Positions 5,899-11,926 of a stretch of 11,926 nucleotides of DNA are shown one piece after another. The notes below the pieces were generated by a model, which saw only the letters and a program-made list of their open reading frames with translations, did not search any database and was not told where the DNA came from. This DNA comes from JBEGTT01 sp041179245 (lineage in GTDB: Bacteria; Pseudomonadota; Gammaproteobacteria; Burkholderiales; Rhodocyclaceae). A program made the translations under genes and the position numbers. Position 1 is the first letter of the stretch. Each line of letters starts with the position of its first letter. Location: NCBI GenBank assembly GCA_041179245.1, contig JBEGTT010000199.1:1-11926 (forward strand), in the 5' to 3' direction.

Positions 5899-6717
5899 AT
5901 GGAACAAATCGCACATCGCCTGAAAAGCAGGCTGGAAGTCGATACCGAGTTTGGCAGCTTCCTCGGGGATACCCGCATTCGCTTGCTCGAAGCCATTGAG
6001 AAACATGGTTCCATTTCGCAGGCCGCCAAGGCCGTGCCTTTGTCCTACAAAGCGGCATGGGATGCGATTGATGCGATGAATAATCTGGCTGATCAGCCGC
6101 TGGTTTTACGCTCGACCGGCGGTAAAAACGGTGGTGGCACGCTGCTCACCGAGCATGGGCGCAAAACCGTTGCGCTCTATCGGGCACTCGAAGCGGAATA
6201 TCAGTCAGCGCTCGACCGACTGGCGGCCAGCATGAACGAAGGGTTGGCGGGTGACTTCCAGCAGTTCCGCCAACTGCTCAAGCGGATGTCGATGAAAACC
6301 AGTGCGCGTAACCAGTTTGCCGGACAAATTGTCGGCCTGCGTGAAGGCCATGTGGATTTTGAAGTTCGCCTCAAACTCGACGAAGAAAACGAACTGGTGG
6401 CGGTGATAACGCGGGAGTCTGCGGAAACACTGGGCCTGACCATCGGCATGGAAATTAACGCGCTGGTGAAGTCATCGTCAGTGCTTTTGCTGACGGATAA
6501 AAATGTCAGAACCACGGCACGTAACCACCTCTGGGGCGAAATCACCCGCATTCACGAAGGCCCGGTGAATTCGGAAATTACGCTGGCTTTGCCCGGTGGA
6601 CGCAGCGTTTGTGCGGTGGTGACCCACGATAGCGTCGAAAAACTTGGGCTTTCCATAGGCGAACAGGCTTGCGCCGTGTTCAAAGCCTCCGCCGTCATTC
6701 TCTGTCTTTACCACTAA
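5899..6717 (+). CDS. modE: Molybdate-dependent transcriptional regulator ModE
   Basis: At 272 residues this is a full-length ModE. A LysR-like winged helix-turn-helix spans about 20-95, with GDTRIRLLEAIEKHGSISQA (23-42) and the family's LSYKAAWDAIDAMNN (48-62). Two C-terminal Mop domains follow, at about 133-198 (TSARNQF) and 204-270 (TTARNHL), which bind molybdate and trigger DNA binding. In known systems ModE represses molybdate uptake when molybdate is plentiful. AGGAG at 5884-5888 supports the start. It is divergent from the Mop gene, and 45 bp separate it from modA on the same strand, so modE and the transporter genes are probably one transcript. The two operators in the 5681-5898 gap fit this role. 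Confidence 0.95.
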   Translation: MEQIAHRLKSRLEVDTEFGSFLGDTRIRLLEAIEKHGSISQAAKAVPLSYKAAWDAIDAMNNLADQPLVLRSTGGKNGGGTLLTEHGRKTVALYRALEAEYQSALDRLAASMNEGLAGDFQQFRQLLKRMSMKTSARNQFAGQIVGLREGHVDFEVRLKLDEENELVAVITRESAETLGLTIGMEINALVKSSSVLLLTDKNVRTTARNHLWGEITRIHEGPVNSEITLALPGGRSVCAVVTHDSVEKLGLSIGEQACAVFKASAVILCLYH

Positions 6718-6762
6718 CTCTCTACCACTAAATCTTCGTTTAACCCCTCAAGGAGAATCATC

Positions 6763-7509
6763 ATGACTCGACTAAGCCTATTCGTTGTTTTGTGTTTGTC
6801 CAGTTTGTTTGCCCGAGCGGATGAAATACAGGTGGCCGTCGCGGCTAACTTTACGACGCCAATGCAGATCATTGCAGCCTTGTTTGAACGAGATACAGGC
6901 CATAAAGCCACGTTGGCATTTGGCGCGACGGGTAAGTTTTACGCGCAGATCGTCAACGGTGCGCCGTTTGATGTTTTTCTGGCAGCAGATGATGAAACGC
7001 CAGCCAAACTCGAAAAGGACGGGCAAGCTTTGGCGGGCACCCGTTTTACCTACGCGGTAGGCAAATTGATGTTGTGGTCGGCAGATCCCAAACTGGTGGA
7101 TGCCAAGGGAGATGTCTTGAAAAATGGCAAGTTCAAACATCTGGCCTTAGCGAATCCAAAAATTGCTTCTTATGGCACCGCCGCCGTTGAAGCGATGAGC
7201 AAAATGGGTGTCTTAAATGACGTGCAAAGCCGTATTGTGCAAGGCGAAAACATCAGCCAAACCTACCAATTCATCAGCAGTGGAAATGCTGAGCTAGGGT
7301 TTGTGGCGCTGTCGCAGATTTCCAAAGAAGGCAAGATCGAAACTGGTTCCGCTTGGGCGGTTCCCGCCAATCTTTATAACCCCATCCGACAGGACGCCAT
7401 TGTGTTGAGCAAGGGCAAAGACAAACCCGCCGCAGCGGCTTTGCTGGTTTATTTGAAAGGGCCAAAAGCGCAGGGTGTGATCAAGTCTTTCGGTTACGAA
7501 CTTCGTTAA
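6763..7509 (+). CDS. modA: Periplasmic molybdate-binding protein ModA
   Basis: This is the substrate-binding component of the molybdate ABC transporter, 248 residues. The first 19 residues form a signal peptide ending in ARA before DEIQVAVAANF. ModA hallmarks are VAVAANFTTPMQ, FGATGKFYAQIVNGAPFDVFL, ANPKIASYGTAA and the later GENISQTYQFISSGNAELGFV region. No lipobox is seen, so it should be a free periplasmic protein. AAGGAG lies upstream with good spacing. It follows modE directly, but its partners modB and modC come only after two other genes, which is unusual. A bidirectional terminator is not visible after it, so read-through into those genes is expected. Confidence 0.95.
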   Translation: MTRLSLFVVLCLSSLFARADEIQVAVAANFTTPMQIIAALFERDTGHKATLAFGATGKFYAQIVNGAPFDVFLAADDETPAKLEKDGQALAGTRFTYAVGKLMLWSADPKLVDAKGDVLKNGKFKHLALANPKIASYGTAAVEAMSKMGVLNDVQSRIVQGENISQTYQFISSGNAELGFVALSQISKEGKIETGSAWAVPANLYNPIRQDAIVLSKGKDKPAAAALLVYLKGPKAQGVIKSFGYELR

Positions 7510-7521
7510 GAAGGATTAGGT

Positions 7522-7911
7522 ATGTCAGCTCTTCATCTTGCTCATCACCAGCAAACAGTGCCTCAAGCTCGTCATGCGGTGGACTGGAAGCTACATCTGC
7601 CGAGGGAATGGCGCGATCAGGTGGTTGTAGCACTGGATTTTATCGAACATCGGGAATACGAAATGGTAGCCAGTCGCTGTTTCGGATACGACGAAGACGA
7701 CTCCTTGTGCTACTACGCACATCGGTTCTTGCTTGATGCTCTTGGATCTGACGATGACGAAGAGTTCTATTCTGTGGTGACTTATGGCGAAATGGTTATT
7801 GGTTGGCGCATGCGCGATGACCGCTGGCTGATCTATAGGGTTGTTCACAGCAGCGAAGAGGGCGGCTCAGGCCGAGGTTTTTACAGCTTTGCTGAACAAG
7901 CCCCTCGTTGA
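7522..7911 (+). CDS. Uncharacterised acidic/aromatic protein inside the mod operon
   Basis: I do not recognise a family for this 129-residue protein. It starts 12 bp after modA with AAGGA at 7511-7515 ahead of the ATG, so it looks co-transcribed. The N-terminus is His/Gln-rich (HLAHHQQ, 5-11). The middle reads LPREWRDQVVVALDFIEHREYEMV (26-49), a likely helix, followed by an acidic stretch DEDD (57-60) and GSDDDEEF (75-82). The C-terminal half alternates hydrophobic and aromatic residues (VVTYGEMVIGWRM, WLIYRVVHS), suggesting a beta-rich fold. It has two cysteines, at 53 and 63, and no signal peptide or membrane segment, so it should be cytosolic. Being between modA and a cofactor-binding protein, it may act in molybdenum or FeMo-cofactor handling; that is inference from position only. 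Confidence 0.75.
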   Translation: MSALHLAHHQQTVPQARHAVDWKLHLPREWRDQVVVALDFIEHREYEMVASRCFGYDEDDSLCYYAHRFLLDALGSDDDEEFYSVVTYGEMVIGWRMRDDRWLIYRVVHSSEEGGSGRGFYSFAEQAPR

Positions 7912-7950
7912 TTCGATAAACTAACTTCTTTCTCCTACACGCTACCAACC

Positions 7951-8343
7951 ATGAAAATCGCCATCGCCACCAAAGACTTTTTGACCGTGAACGGCCATGC
8001 CGGGCAGACCAAACATTGGCTGCTATGGGATTTGTCCGGGCACCGTTCAACCCAGTTGTTGCCGGTGCCGGAGCGGATTACCTTGAATCAGGAACAATTG
8101 CTACACCATTTTCAGGACGATGCGCCGCATCCGCTTGATGGCGTGGACGTGGTGGTGGCGGCCAGTGCTGGGGATGGTTTCATTCGTCACTTGCGCAAAC
8201 GAGGGGCGGATGTGCTGTTGACGGGCGAAGAAGACCCGACGGTCGCCATCTCTCGTATCTTGGCGGGAGAAGCCCTGCCAGATACCCGCTTTGATCTGAC
8301 CACCACGCTTTGCAAAATTCGTGATCTCTTTTCGCGCTATTAA
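7951..8343 (+). CDS. NifX/NifB-C/NafY-like FeMo-cofactor-binding protein
   Basis: The 130 residues form one domain of the dinitrogenase iron-molybdenum cofactor biosynthesis family. Markers are the typical start MKIAIATKD, NGHAGQTKHWLLWD (14-27), VDVVVAASAGDGFIRHLRKRG (65-85) and LLTGEEDPTVAISRIL (89-104). Relatives (NifX, NafY, NifY and the C-terminus of NifB) bind NifB-co or FeMo-co and carry it between assembly steps. It cannot be assigned to one of these from sequence alone. No Shine-Dalgarno sequence is visible in the pyrimidine-rich 39 bp upstream, although the start fits the family well. modB begins 2 bp after its stop, so it is locked into the molybdate-transport operon, physically linking molybdenum import to cofactor assembly. 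Confidence 0.85.
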   Translation: MKIAIATKDFLTVNGHAGQTKHWLLWDLSGHRSTQLLPVPERITLNQEQLLHHFQDDAPHPLDGVDVVVAASAGDGFIRHLRKRGADVLLTGEEDPTVAISRILAGEALPDTRFDLTTTLCKIRDLFSRY

Positions 8344-8345
8344 TC

Positions 8346-9029
8346 ATGGATGCTGCTGATTTCTCAGCCGTCTGGCTGACCCTGAAACTGGCGACGGTGG
8401 TAACTTGCCTGTTGCTGCTGATTGGGACGCCGATTGCGTGGTGGCTGGCGCGGACGCATTCAATGTTCAAAGGGGTTGTAGGTGCCGTCGTCGCTTTGCC
8501 ACTGGTGCTGCCGCCGACGGTGCTCGGTTTTTACCTGCTGTTGACCATGGGGCCGAATGGCCCGGTCGGGCAATTCACCCAGTCGCTGGGCTTGGGTTTG
8601 TTGCCTTTTACCTTTCCCGGTCTGGTGATTGCTTCCGTCTTTTATTCAATGCCGTTTGTGGTGCAGCCCATTCAAAATGCCTTTGAAGCGATTGGCGATC
8701 GGCCGCTGGAAGTGGCTGCTACTTTGCGCGCCAGCCCTTGGGATACGTTTTGGTCGGTGGCTGTGCCGCTGGCGAAACCCGGTTTTCTGAGTGGGGCAAT
8801 TCTCGGTTTTGCGCATACCGTCGGTGAGTTCGGCATTGTGCTGATGATTGGCGGCAACATCCCGGACAAAACCCGCGTGGTTTCTGTGCAAATTTACGAC
8901 CATGTCGAAGCGATGGAATACACCCAAGCGCACTGGCTGGCAGGAGGCATGGTGGTGTTTAGCTTTTTGGTGTTGCTGGCGTTGTACACCCGATTTTCAC
9001 CCTTAGCCCCAGCCCGGAGGCGGCCATGA
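8346..9029 (+). CDS. modB: Molybdate ABC transporter permease ModB
   Basis: This is the inner-membrane permease of the ModABC transporter, 227 residues, with several hydrophobic segments: about 10-35, 43-67, 85-110, 145-170 and 197-216. The LPLVLPPTVLGFYLL stretch (51-65) is typical of ModB. The cytoplasmic EAA loop that contacts ModC reads EVAATLRASPW (122-132); the residue usually Gly is Arg128 here, while the following VAVPLAKPG keeps the family pattern. There is no ribosome-binding site and it begins 2 bp after the NifX-like stop, suggesting translational coupling. Its stop overlaps the modC start (ATGA at 9026-9029). Confidence 0.95.
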   Translation: MDAADFSAVWLTLKLATVVTCLLLLIGTPIAWWLARTHSMFKGVVGAVVALPLVLPPTVLGFYLLLTMGPNGPVGQFTQSLGLGLLPFTFPGLVIASVFYSMPFVVQPIQNAFEAIGDRPLEVAATLRASPWDTFWSVAVPLAKPGFLSGAILGFAHTVGEFGIVLMIGGNIPDKTRVVSVQIYDHVEAMEYTQAHWLAGGMVVFSFLVLLALYTRFSPLAPARRRP

Positions 9030-10132
9030 TGAGCGCGTCCATTCGAGCGCAATTTCGGATTGAACACCCCGATTTCTGTCTGGATGTGGATTTGAATTTG
9101 CCGGGCGAAGGGGTGTCGGCTTTATTCGGTCATTCCGGTTCCGGTAAAACGACCTGTTTGCGAGCGATGGCTGGGCTGGAGCGTGCGCCAGCCGGTTATT
9201 TCACCATTGGCAATGAAGTCTGGCAGGACGAGTCGAAGGGGGTGTTTGTACCCACTCACCAGCGGGCGTTAGGCATGGTTTTTCAAGAGGCCAGCCTGTT
9301 CCCGCATTTGTCGGTGCAGCGCAATATTGAGTTTGGTCAGCGGCGCAGCTCAAAGACGGAAAAAGGTAAGCGCTTCGCTTTAGACGAAGTGACGGAGTTG
9401 CTCGGTATCAGCCACCTTGTAGATCGTTCGCCTGCGCAACTTTCCGGTGGGGAGCGTCACCGCGTGGCGATTGCCAGAGCCTTGTTGGCAGCCCCCAAAA
9501 TCCTATTGATGGATGAACCGCTGGCGGCGCTTGATCTCAAGCGCAAACAAGAAATCCTGCCGTATCTGGAGCGGCTGCACAGCGAGTTGTCGATTCCCAT
9601 CATCTACGTCAGTCATGCCCCGGATGAAGTCGCACGATTAGCGGATCATTTGGTTTTGCTGGATCAGGGCAAAGTGGTCGCGAGTGGGCCGCTACAAAGC
9701 ACCTTGGCGCGCACCGATTTGCCCGCGATTTTTGCTGACGATGCCGGCGTTGTGTTGGTGACGGAACTGGCCGGACACGAGGACGATGGTTTGTCCCGGC
9801 TGGTTTTTCCGGGGGGTGAGTTGCTGGTGTCACAGCGGCATGATGCGATGGGGCAACGTTTGCGCTGTCGCATTCATGCCCGTGATGTCAGTCTGGCCTT
9901 AAGTCGTCCGACGGACAGCAGCATCCTGAATTTGATTGAAACCCGTGTGGAGTCCTTGGTGCCAACCGAAACCGCCGGTCATGTACTGGTTCGGTTAGCG
10001 ACGGTTCAGAGCGATGGCAAAGCGGAGAGCGTACTGTTGGCGCGAGTAACTGAACGATCCGCTCGTTTGCTCGGATTAGTAGCGGGGTTGCCGGTTTGGG
10101 CACAAATCAAAGCAGTGGCCCTGCTGGATTAG
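9026..10132 (+). CDS. modC: Molybdate ABC transporter ATP-binding protein ModC
   Basis: This ATPase, 368 residues, drives molybdate import through ModB. It shows Walker A GHSGSGKT (35-42), Q-loop VFQEAS (85-90), signature LSGGE (139-143) followed by RHRVAIARALL, Walker B ILLMDEP (159-165), and the H-loop histidine at 197 in YVSHAPDE. The residue after the signature Arg is His (RHR), where RQR is more common. A C-terminal Mop/TOBE domain (about 295-365) should bind molybdate and may give feedback inhibition. GGAGG at 9016-9020 supports ATG at 9026; the second codon is also ATG and could be used instead. It overlaps modB by 4 bp and is the last gene of this strand, converging on nifM. Confidence 0.95.
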   Translation: MMSASIRAQFRIEHPDFCLDVDLNLPGEGVSALFGHSGSGKTTCLRAMAGLERAPAGYFTIGNEVWQDESKGVFVPTHQRALGMVFQEASLFPHLSVQRNIEFGQRRSSKTEKGKRFALDEVTELLGISHLVDRSPAQLSGGERHRVAIARALLAAPKILLMDEPLAALDLKRKQEILPYLERLHSELSIPIIYVSHAPDEVARLADHLVLLDQGKVVASGPLQSTLARTDLPAIFADDAGVVLVTELAGHEDDGLSRLVFPGGELLVSQRHDAMGQRLRCRIHARDVSLALSRPTDSSILNLIETRVESLVPTETAGHVLVRLATVQSDGKAESVLLARVTERSARLLGLVAGLPVWAQIKAVALLD

Positions 10133-10147
10133 GCGCTACCCCCTAAT
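10128..10147. terminator. Short inverted repeat between modC and nifM ends (weak terminator candidate)
   Basis: ATTAGG at 10128-10133 and CCTAAT at 10142-10147 are perfect complements around an 8-base loop. The repeat spans the stop codons of both convergent genes. The stem is short, and no strong T-run follows on either side, so termination here is only a possibility. Confidence 0.25.
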
Positions 10148-10958
10148 TTGTTGGCAACCCTTTGATCCACTCCCGCTGGGCTTGTGCTTGGCGTTGGTCA
10201 TTGAGTCGTTCAACGATATTTTCCCGAATCGATGTGAACTCCATCAAGCCGCCGGGTTGTATTTCCTCACAGCGCAGAATGTGCAAGCCCATAGGCGAGA
10301 CGGTGACTTCTGACATTTCACCCAATCTCAATCCAAACGCAACAGGTTCTAATTCTGGATAGAGTTGGCCTCGTTTCACTTTACCCAATACACCGCCCTC
10401 CATCGCCGTTGGGCATTGCGAGTAGCGCAAGGCGGCATTGGCAAAGTCTTTGGTGGTTTTGATTTCGCCGCGTAAACGATTGAGCAAATTAATCCCTTTT
10501 TGCTGCTCAACGTCATTGTCGAAGGTAATCAGAATGTGCCGTAGCTTGCGCAGTTCAGGCTGGTCAAAGGCTTGGGGGTTTAAGCGATAAAAAATTTCCG
10601 CATCGGTATCGGTCGCCAACGTGATCGTTGAAGCGATTTTTTCCAGCACCGCTTCCATACGCAAATCTTTGGTGACCGCGTCACGCAGCGATTCGAGCGT
10701 TAATCCCTGATGGGCAATATCTTGTTCAAATTCTTCATCCGTGGTGTATCGCTTCTTAATTTCCGCCAAGCGGGTGTTGAGCGTTTGCTCTGGAATAACG
10801 ACAGCGCTCGCCTCCGGGGCGCTCAAAATCCGCTTTTCAAGGATTTCTTGGCGTGCCGCGATTTGTTTGGTTTTGAGTTGATCGGCTTCACTCAAGGACT
10901 CCGGAAGCTTTTTATAAAGCTCCCAGGCGACTTTCAGTTCGAGGTAAGCGTTAGTCAT
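10143..10958 (-). CDS. nifM: Nitrogenase maturation peptidyl-prolyl isomerase NifM
   Basis: NifM is a parvulin-type cis-trans prolyl isomerase needed to give active nitrogenase Fe protein (NifH). Of the 271 residues, the N-terminal half (about 1-130) is helical and typical of NifM, including YTTDEEFEQDIAHQGLTLES (71-90). The parvulin domain follows at about 135-235, with LRHILITF (139-146), the region around CPTAMEGGVLGKVKRGQLYP (182-201) and VTVSPMGLHILRCEEI (218-233). The ATG lies within the end of nifZ (8-bp overlap), with a GGGGA sequence upstream, so nifW, nifZ and nifM form one translationally linked unit. It ends 10 bp from the convergent modC. Confidence 0.93.
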   Translation of the reverse strand: MTNAYLELKVAWELYKKLPESLSEADQLKTKQIAARQEILEKRILSAPEASAVVIPEQTLNTRLAEIKKRYTTDEEFEQDIAHQGLTLESLRDAVTKDLRMEAVLEKIASTITLATDTDAEIFYRLNPQAFDQPELRKLRHILITFDNDVEQQKGINLLNRLRGEIKTTKDFANAALRYSQCPTAMEGGVLGKVKRGQLYPELEPVAFGLRLGEMSEVTVSPMGLHILRCEEIQPGGLMEFTSIRENIVERLNDQRQAQAQREWIKGLPTN

Positions 10959-11418
10959 GGCTATTCCCCATGCAGGTTGTCTTTAACGCGGCTTCAGGAA
11001 CCTGCAATACTCGACCTAACAGGCAGTCAAAATGCACTTGGTATGCAACACCACCCGGCGCATCACGAACCACTTTGACCACTTCGCCGACGTTACCAGC
11101 GGGGACTAATATTTCACCATTACTTCCTAGTGGAATAGCCGCCTTAACCTTTTCACGGAACTCGAACAGGCTTGGAATCCAAGGTTCTTCAGCCCCTATC
11201 AGTTCCTCTTCCCTGCAGCCGACGACGATGCCTTCGTTCAGAAAATGAACGGAATAGATGATCTGGTCTTGCAGGAATGTACCGACGTCCACTACAAAGC
11301 CAGAGCTACCCCGGCGAACTAAGGGTTCTCCCACTTCTTTGCCGGGGTAAGTCCCGTCATTCCGGATATTTCGGATGAGTCGAACCTCGGCCTCAATATT
11401 CCAGCGGTTCCCGATCAT
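10951..11418 (-). CDS. nifZ: Nitrogenase MoFe-protein maturation factor NifZ
   Basis: This is full-length NifZ (155 residues), which helps complete the P-cluster and mature the MoFe protein. The family signature is clear: EVRLIRNIRNDGTYPGKEVG (11-30), LVRRGSSGFVVDVGTFLQDQ (33-52) and IIYSVHFLNEG (53-63). A second, related unit follows near the C-terminus (about 102-143), with EILVPAGNVGEVVKVV then AYQVHFDCLLGRVLQVPE. The start overlaps the nifW stop by 4 bp (ATGA), and the end overlaps nifM by 8 bp. A shorter NifZ-domain paralogue lies at 4448-4717 in a different operon. Confidence 0.95.
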   Translation of the reverse strand: MIGNRWNIEAEVRLIRNIRNDGTYPGKEVGEPLVRRGSSGFVVDVGTFLQDQIIYSVHFLNEGIVVGCREEELIGAEEPWIPSLFEFREKVKAAIPLGSNGEILVPAGNVGEVVKVVRDAPGGVAYQVHFDCLLGRVLQVPEAALKTTCMGNSHD

Positions 11419-11756
11419 GGTTGAAATAGCCTATCCAGCGAAACGAATTGGGAGGTGCCACCTTCGGCCAATGGAGCTGTTTGCAGCACTCGGAAAACTT
11501 TTTCGGTAAGCGCGTCTGAACTCACAAAGTCTTGGTAAGCCTGCGTTAGCCATTGGCGGTAAATAGCGTATTGATCGGCTTCGTCATCGGGCAGCGTAGG
11601 GGCTTGTTTGGCCAAGTAGTCATGGAACCGTTGCAGGATATGCAAGCGATTGACGTGCACAACGCTGGCTTCGAAAGGAACGCCAAAGTACTCAAGAAAA
11701 TCTTCTGCAGAGGCAAGTTCTTCAAGGGCCTCAGCAAGTGTCAGGGTGTCGTCCAT
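11415..11756 (-). CDS. nifW: Nitrogenase-stabilising/protective protein NifW
   Basis: NifW associates with the MoFe protein and has been proposed to protect it from oxygen or to aid homocitrate use. The 113 residues have the classic family features: LEELASAEDFLEYFGVPF (11-28), VVHVNRLHILQRFHDYL (32-48) and a C-terminal FVSLDRLF motif (104-111). GGAGG lies about 7 bp before the ATG. It overlaps nifZ by 4 bp at its end. About 50 bp separate it from the upstream partial gene on the same strand, and no promoter is evident there, so transcription probably enters from that gene. Confidence 0.95.
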   Translation of the reverse strand: MDDTLTLAEALEELASAEDFLEYFGVPFEASVVHVNRLHILQRFHDYLAKQAPTLPDDEADQYAIYRQWLTQAYQDFVSSDALTEKVFRVLQTAPLAEGGTSQFVSLDRLFQP

Positions 11757-11806
11757 GGTGTGCCTCCAGAAATTTAGGGTGGGTTATAGCGTTGGTTTAA
11801 AGATGA

Positions 11807-11926
11807 CTAGGATTCGTTTTCACAGCACAGGTCGCCAGCGGAACAAACCTTGCAATGCTCGCCATTGTCTTCCGGTGGGGGAGTATTTCTGAGGACTGCC
11901 ATTTCTTTTTCCAATTGTTCAATCCG
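11807..11926 (-). CDS. 3' end of an upstream gene, possibly serine O-acetyltransferase (cysE/nifP)
   Basis: Only the last 39 residues are present; the 5' part lies beyond the right edge. The frame reads a short charged helix RIEQLEKEMAVLR, a proline-rich turn, then a cysteine-rich tail CKVCSAGDLCC and a TAG stop. A coiled C-terminal helix of this kind is seen in nif-linked serine acetyltransferases, and the Azotobacter order nifV-cysE-nifW-nifZ-nifM would put cysE here. The catalytic hexapeptide repeats are not in view, so the identity rests on position. The tail has four cysteines in 11 residues, which is unusual. It ends about 50 bp before nifW. Confidence 0.5.
   Translation of the reverse strand, partial: RIEQLEKEMAVLRNTPPPEDNGEHCKVCSAGDLCCENES

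Noticed and set aside
7496..7506. ACGAA-C-TTCGT palindrome at the end of modA as a terminator
   Set aside because: The loop would be one base, it overlaps coding sequence, and no T-run follows.
1..11926. Mobile element, CRISPR array, tRNA or rRNA
   Set aside because: No tandem spaced repeats, transposase frames, terminal inverted repeats or tRNA-like cloverleaf sequences were seen on either strand.

Overview
The window carries nitrogen-fixation and molybdenum genes of a diazotrophic proteobacterium, most likely a gammaproteobacterium. The main clue is an adjacent NifL-NifA pair. That NifA has no cysteine-rich linker between its AAA+ and DNA-binding domains, which is the type controlled by NifL. 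Base composition looks roughly balanced, unlike high-GC Azotobacter. A gamma-methanotroph or a similar organism would fit, but the species cannot be read from this sequence.

Left part (1-4100). A truncated ApbE-type flavin transferase runs leftward off the edge. After a 346-bp intergenic region, nifL and nifA run rightward. That intergenic region holds a NifA-type upstream site (TGT-N10-ACA) and a -24/-12 sigma-54 promoter just before nifL, so nifLA may be autoactivated.

Electron-transfer cassette (3999-5255). A textbook NifA site, IHF-like site and sigma-54 promoter precede three tightly spaced genes: a thioredoxin-fold [2Fe-2S] ferredoxin, a short NifZ-domain protein and the flavodoxin nifF.

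Molybdenum block (5252-10132). A two-domain Mop protein and modE are divergently transcribed, with a ModE-type operator near each start. After modE come modA, an unrecognised 129-residue gene, a NifX/NifB-C-like cofactor-binding protein, modB and modC, all in one direction. The transporter genes are therefore split by two inserted genes, one of which belongs to a FeMo-cofactor family. This is the most unusual layout in the window.

Right part (10143-11926). On the minus strand, reading inward from the right edge, are the 3' end of a probable cysE/nifP-like gene, then nifW, nifZ and nifM with overlapping ends. This order resembles the nifV-cysE-nifW-nifZ-nifM arrangement of Azotobacter.

Together the genes cover sensing of oxygen and fixed nitrogen (NifL/NifA), electron supply (ferredoxin, NifF, and perhaps Rnf through ApbE), molybdate uptake, storage and control (Mod, Mop), cofactor handling (NifX-like), and nitrogenase maturation (NifW, NifZ, NifM). 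No tRNA, rRNA, CRISPR array, insertion sequence or obvious recent insertion was seen.
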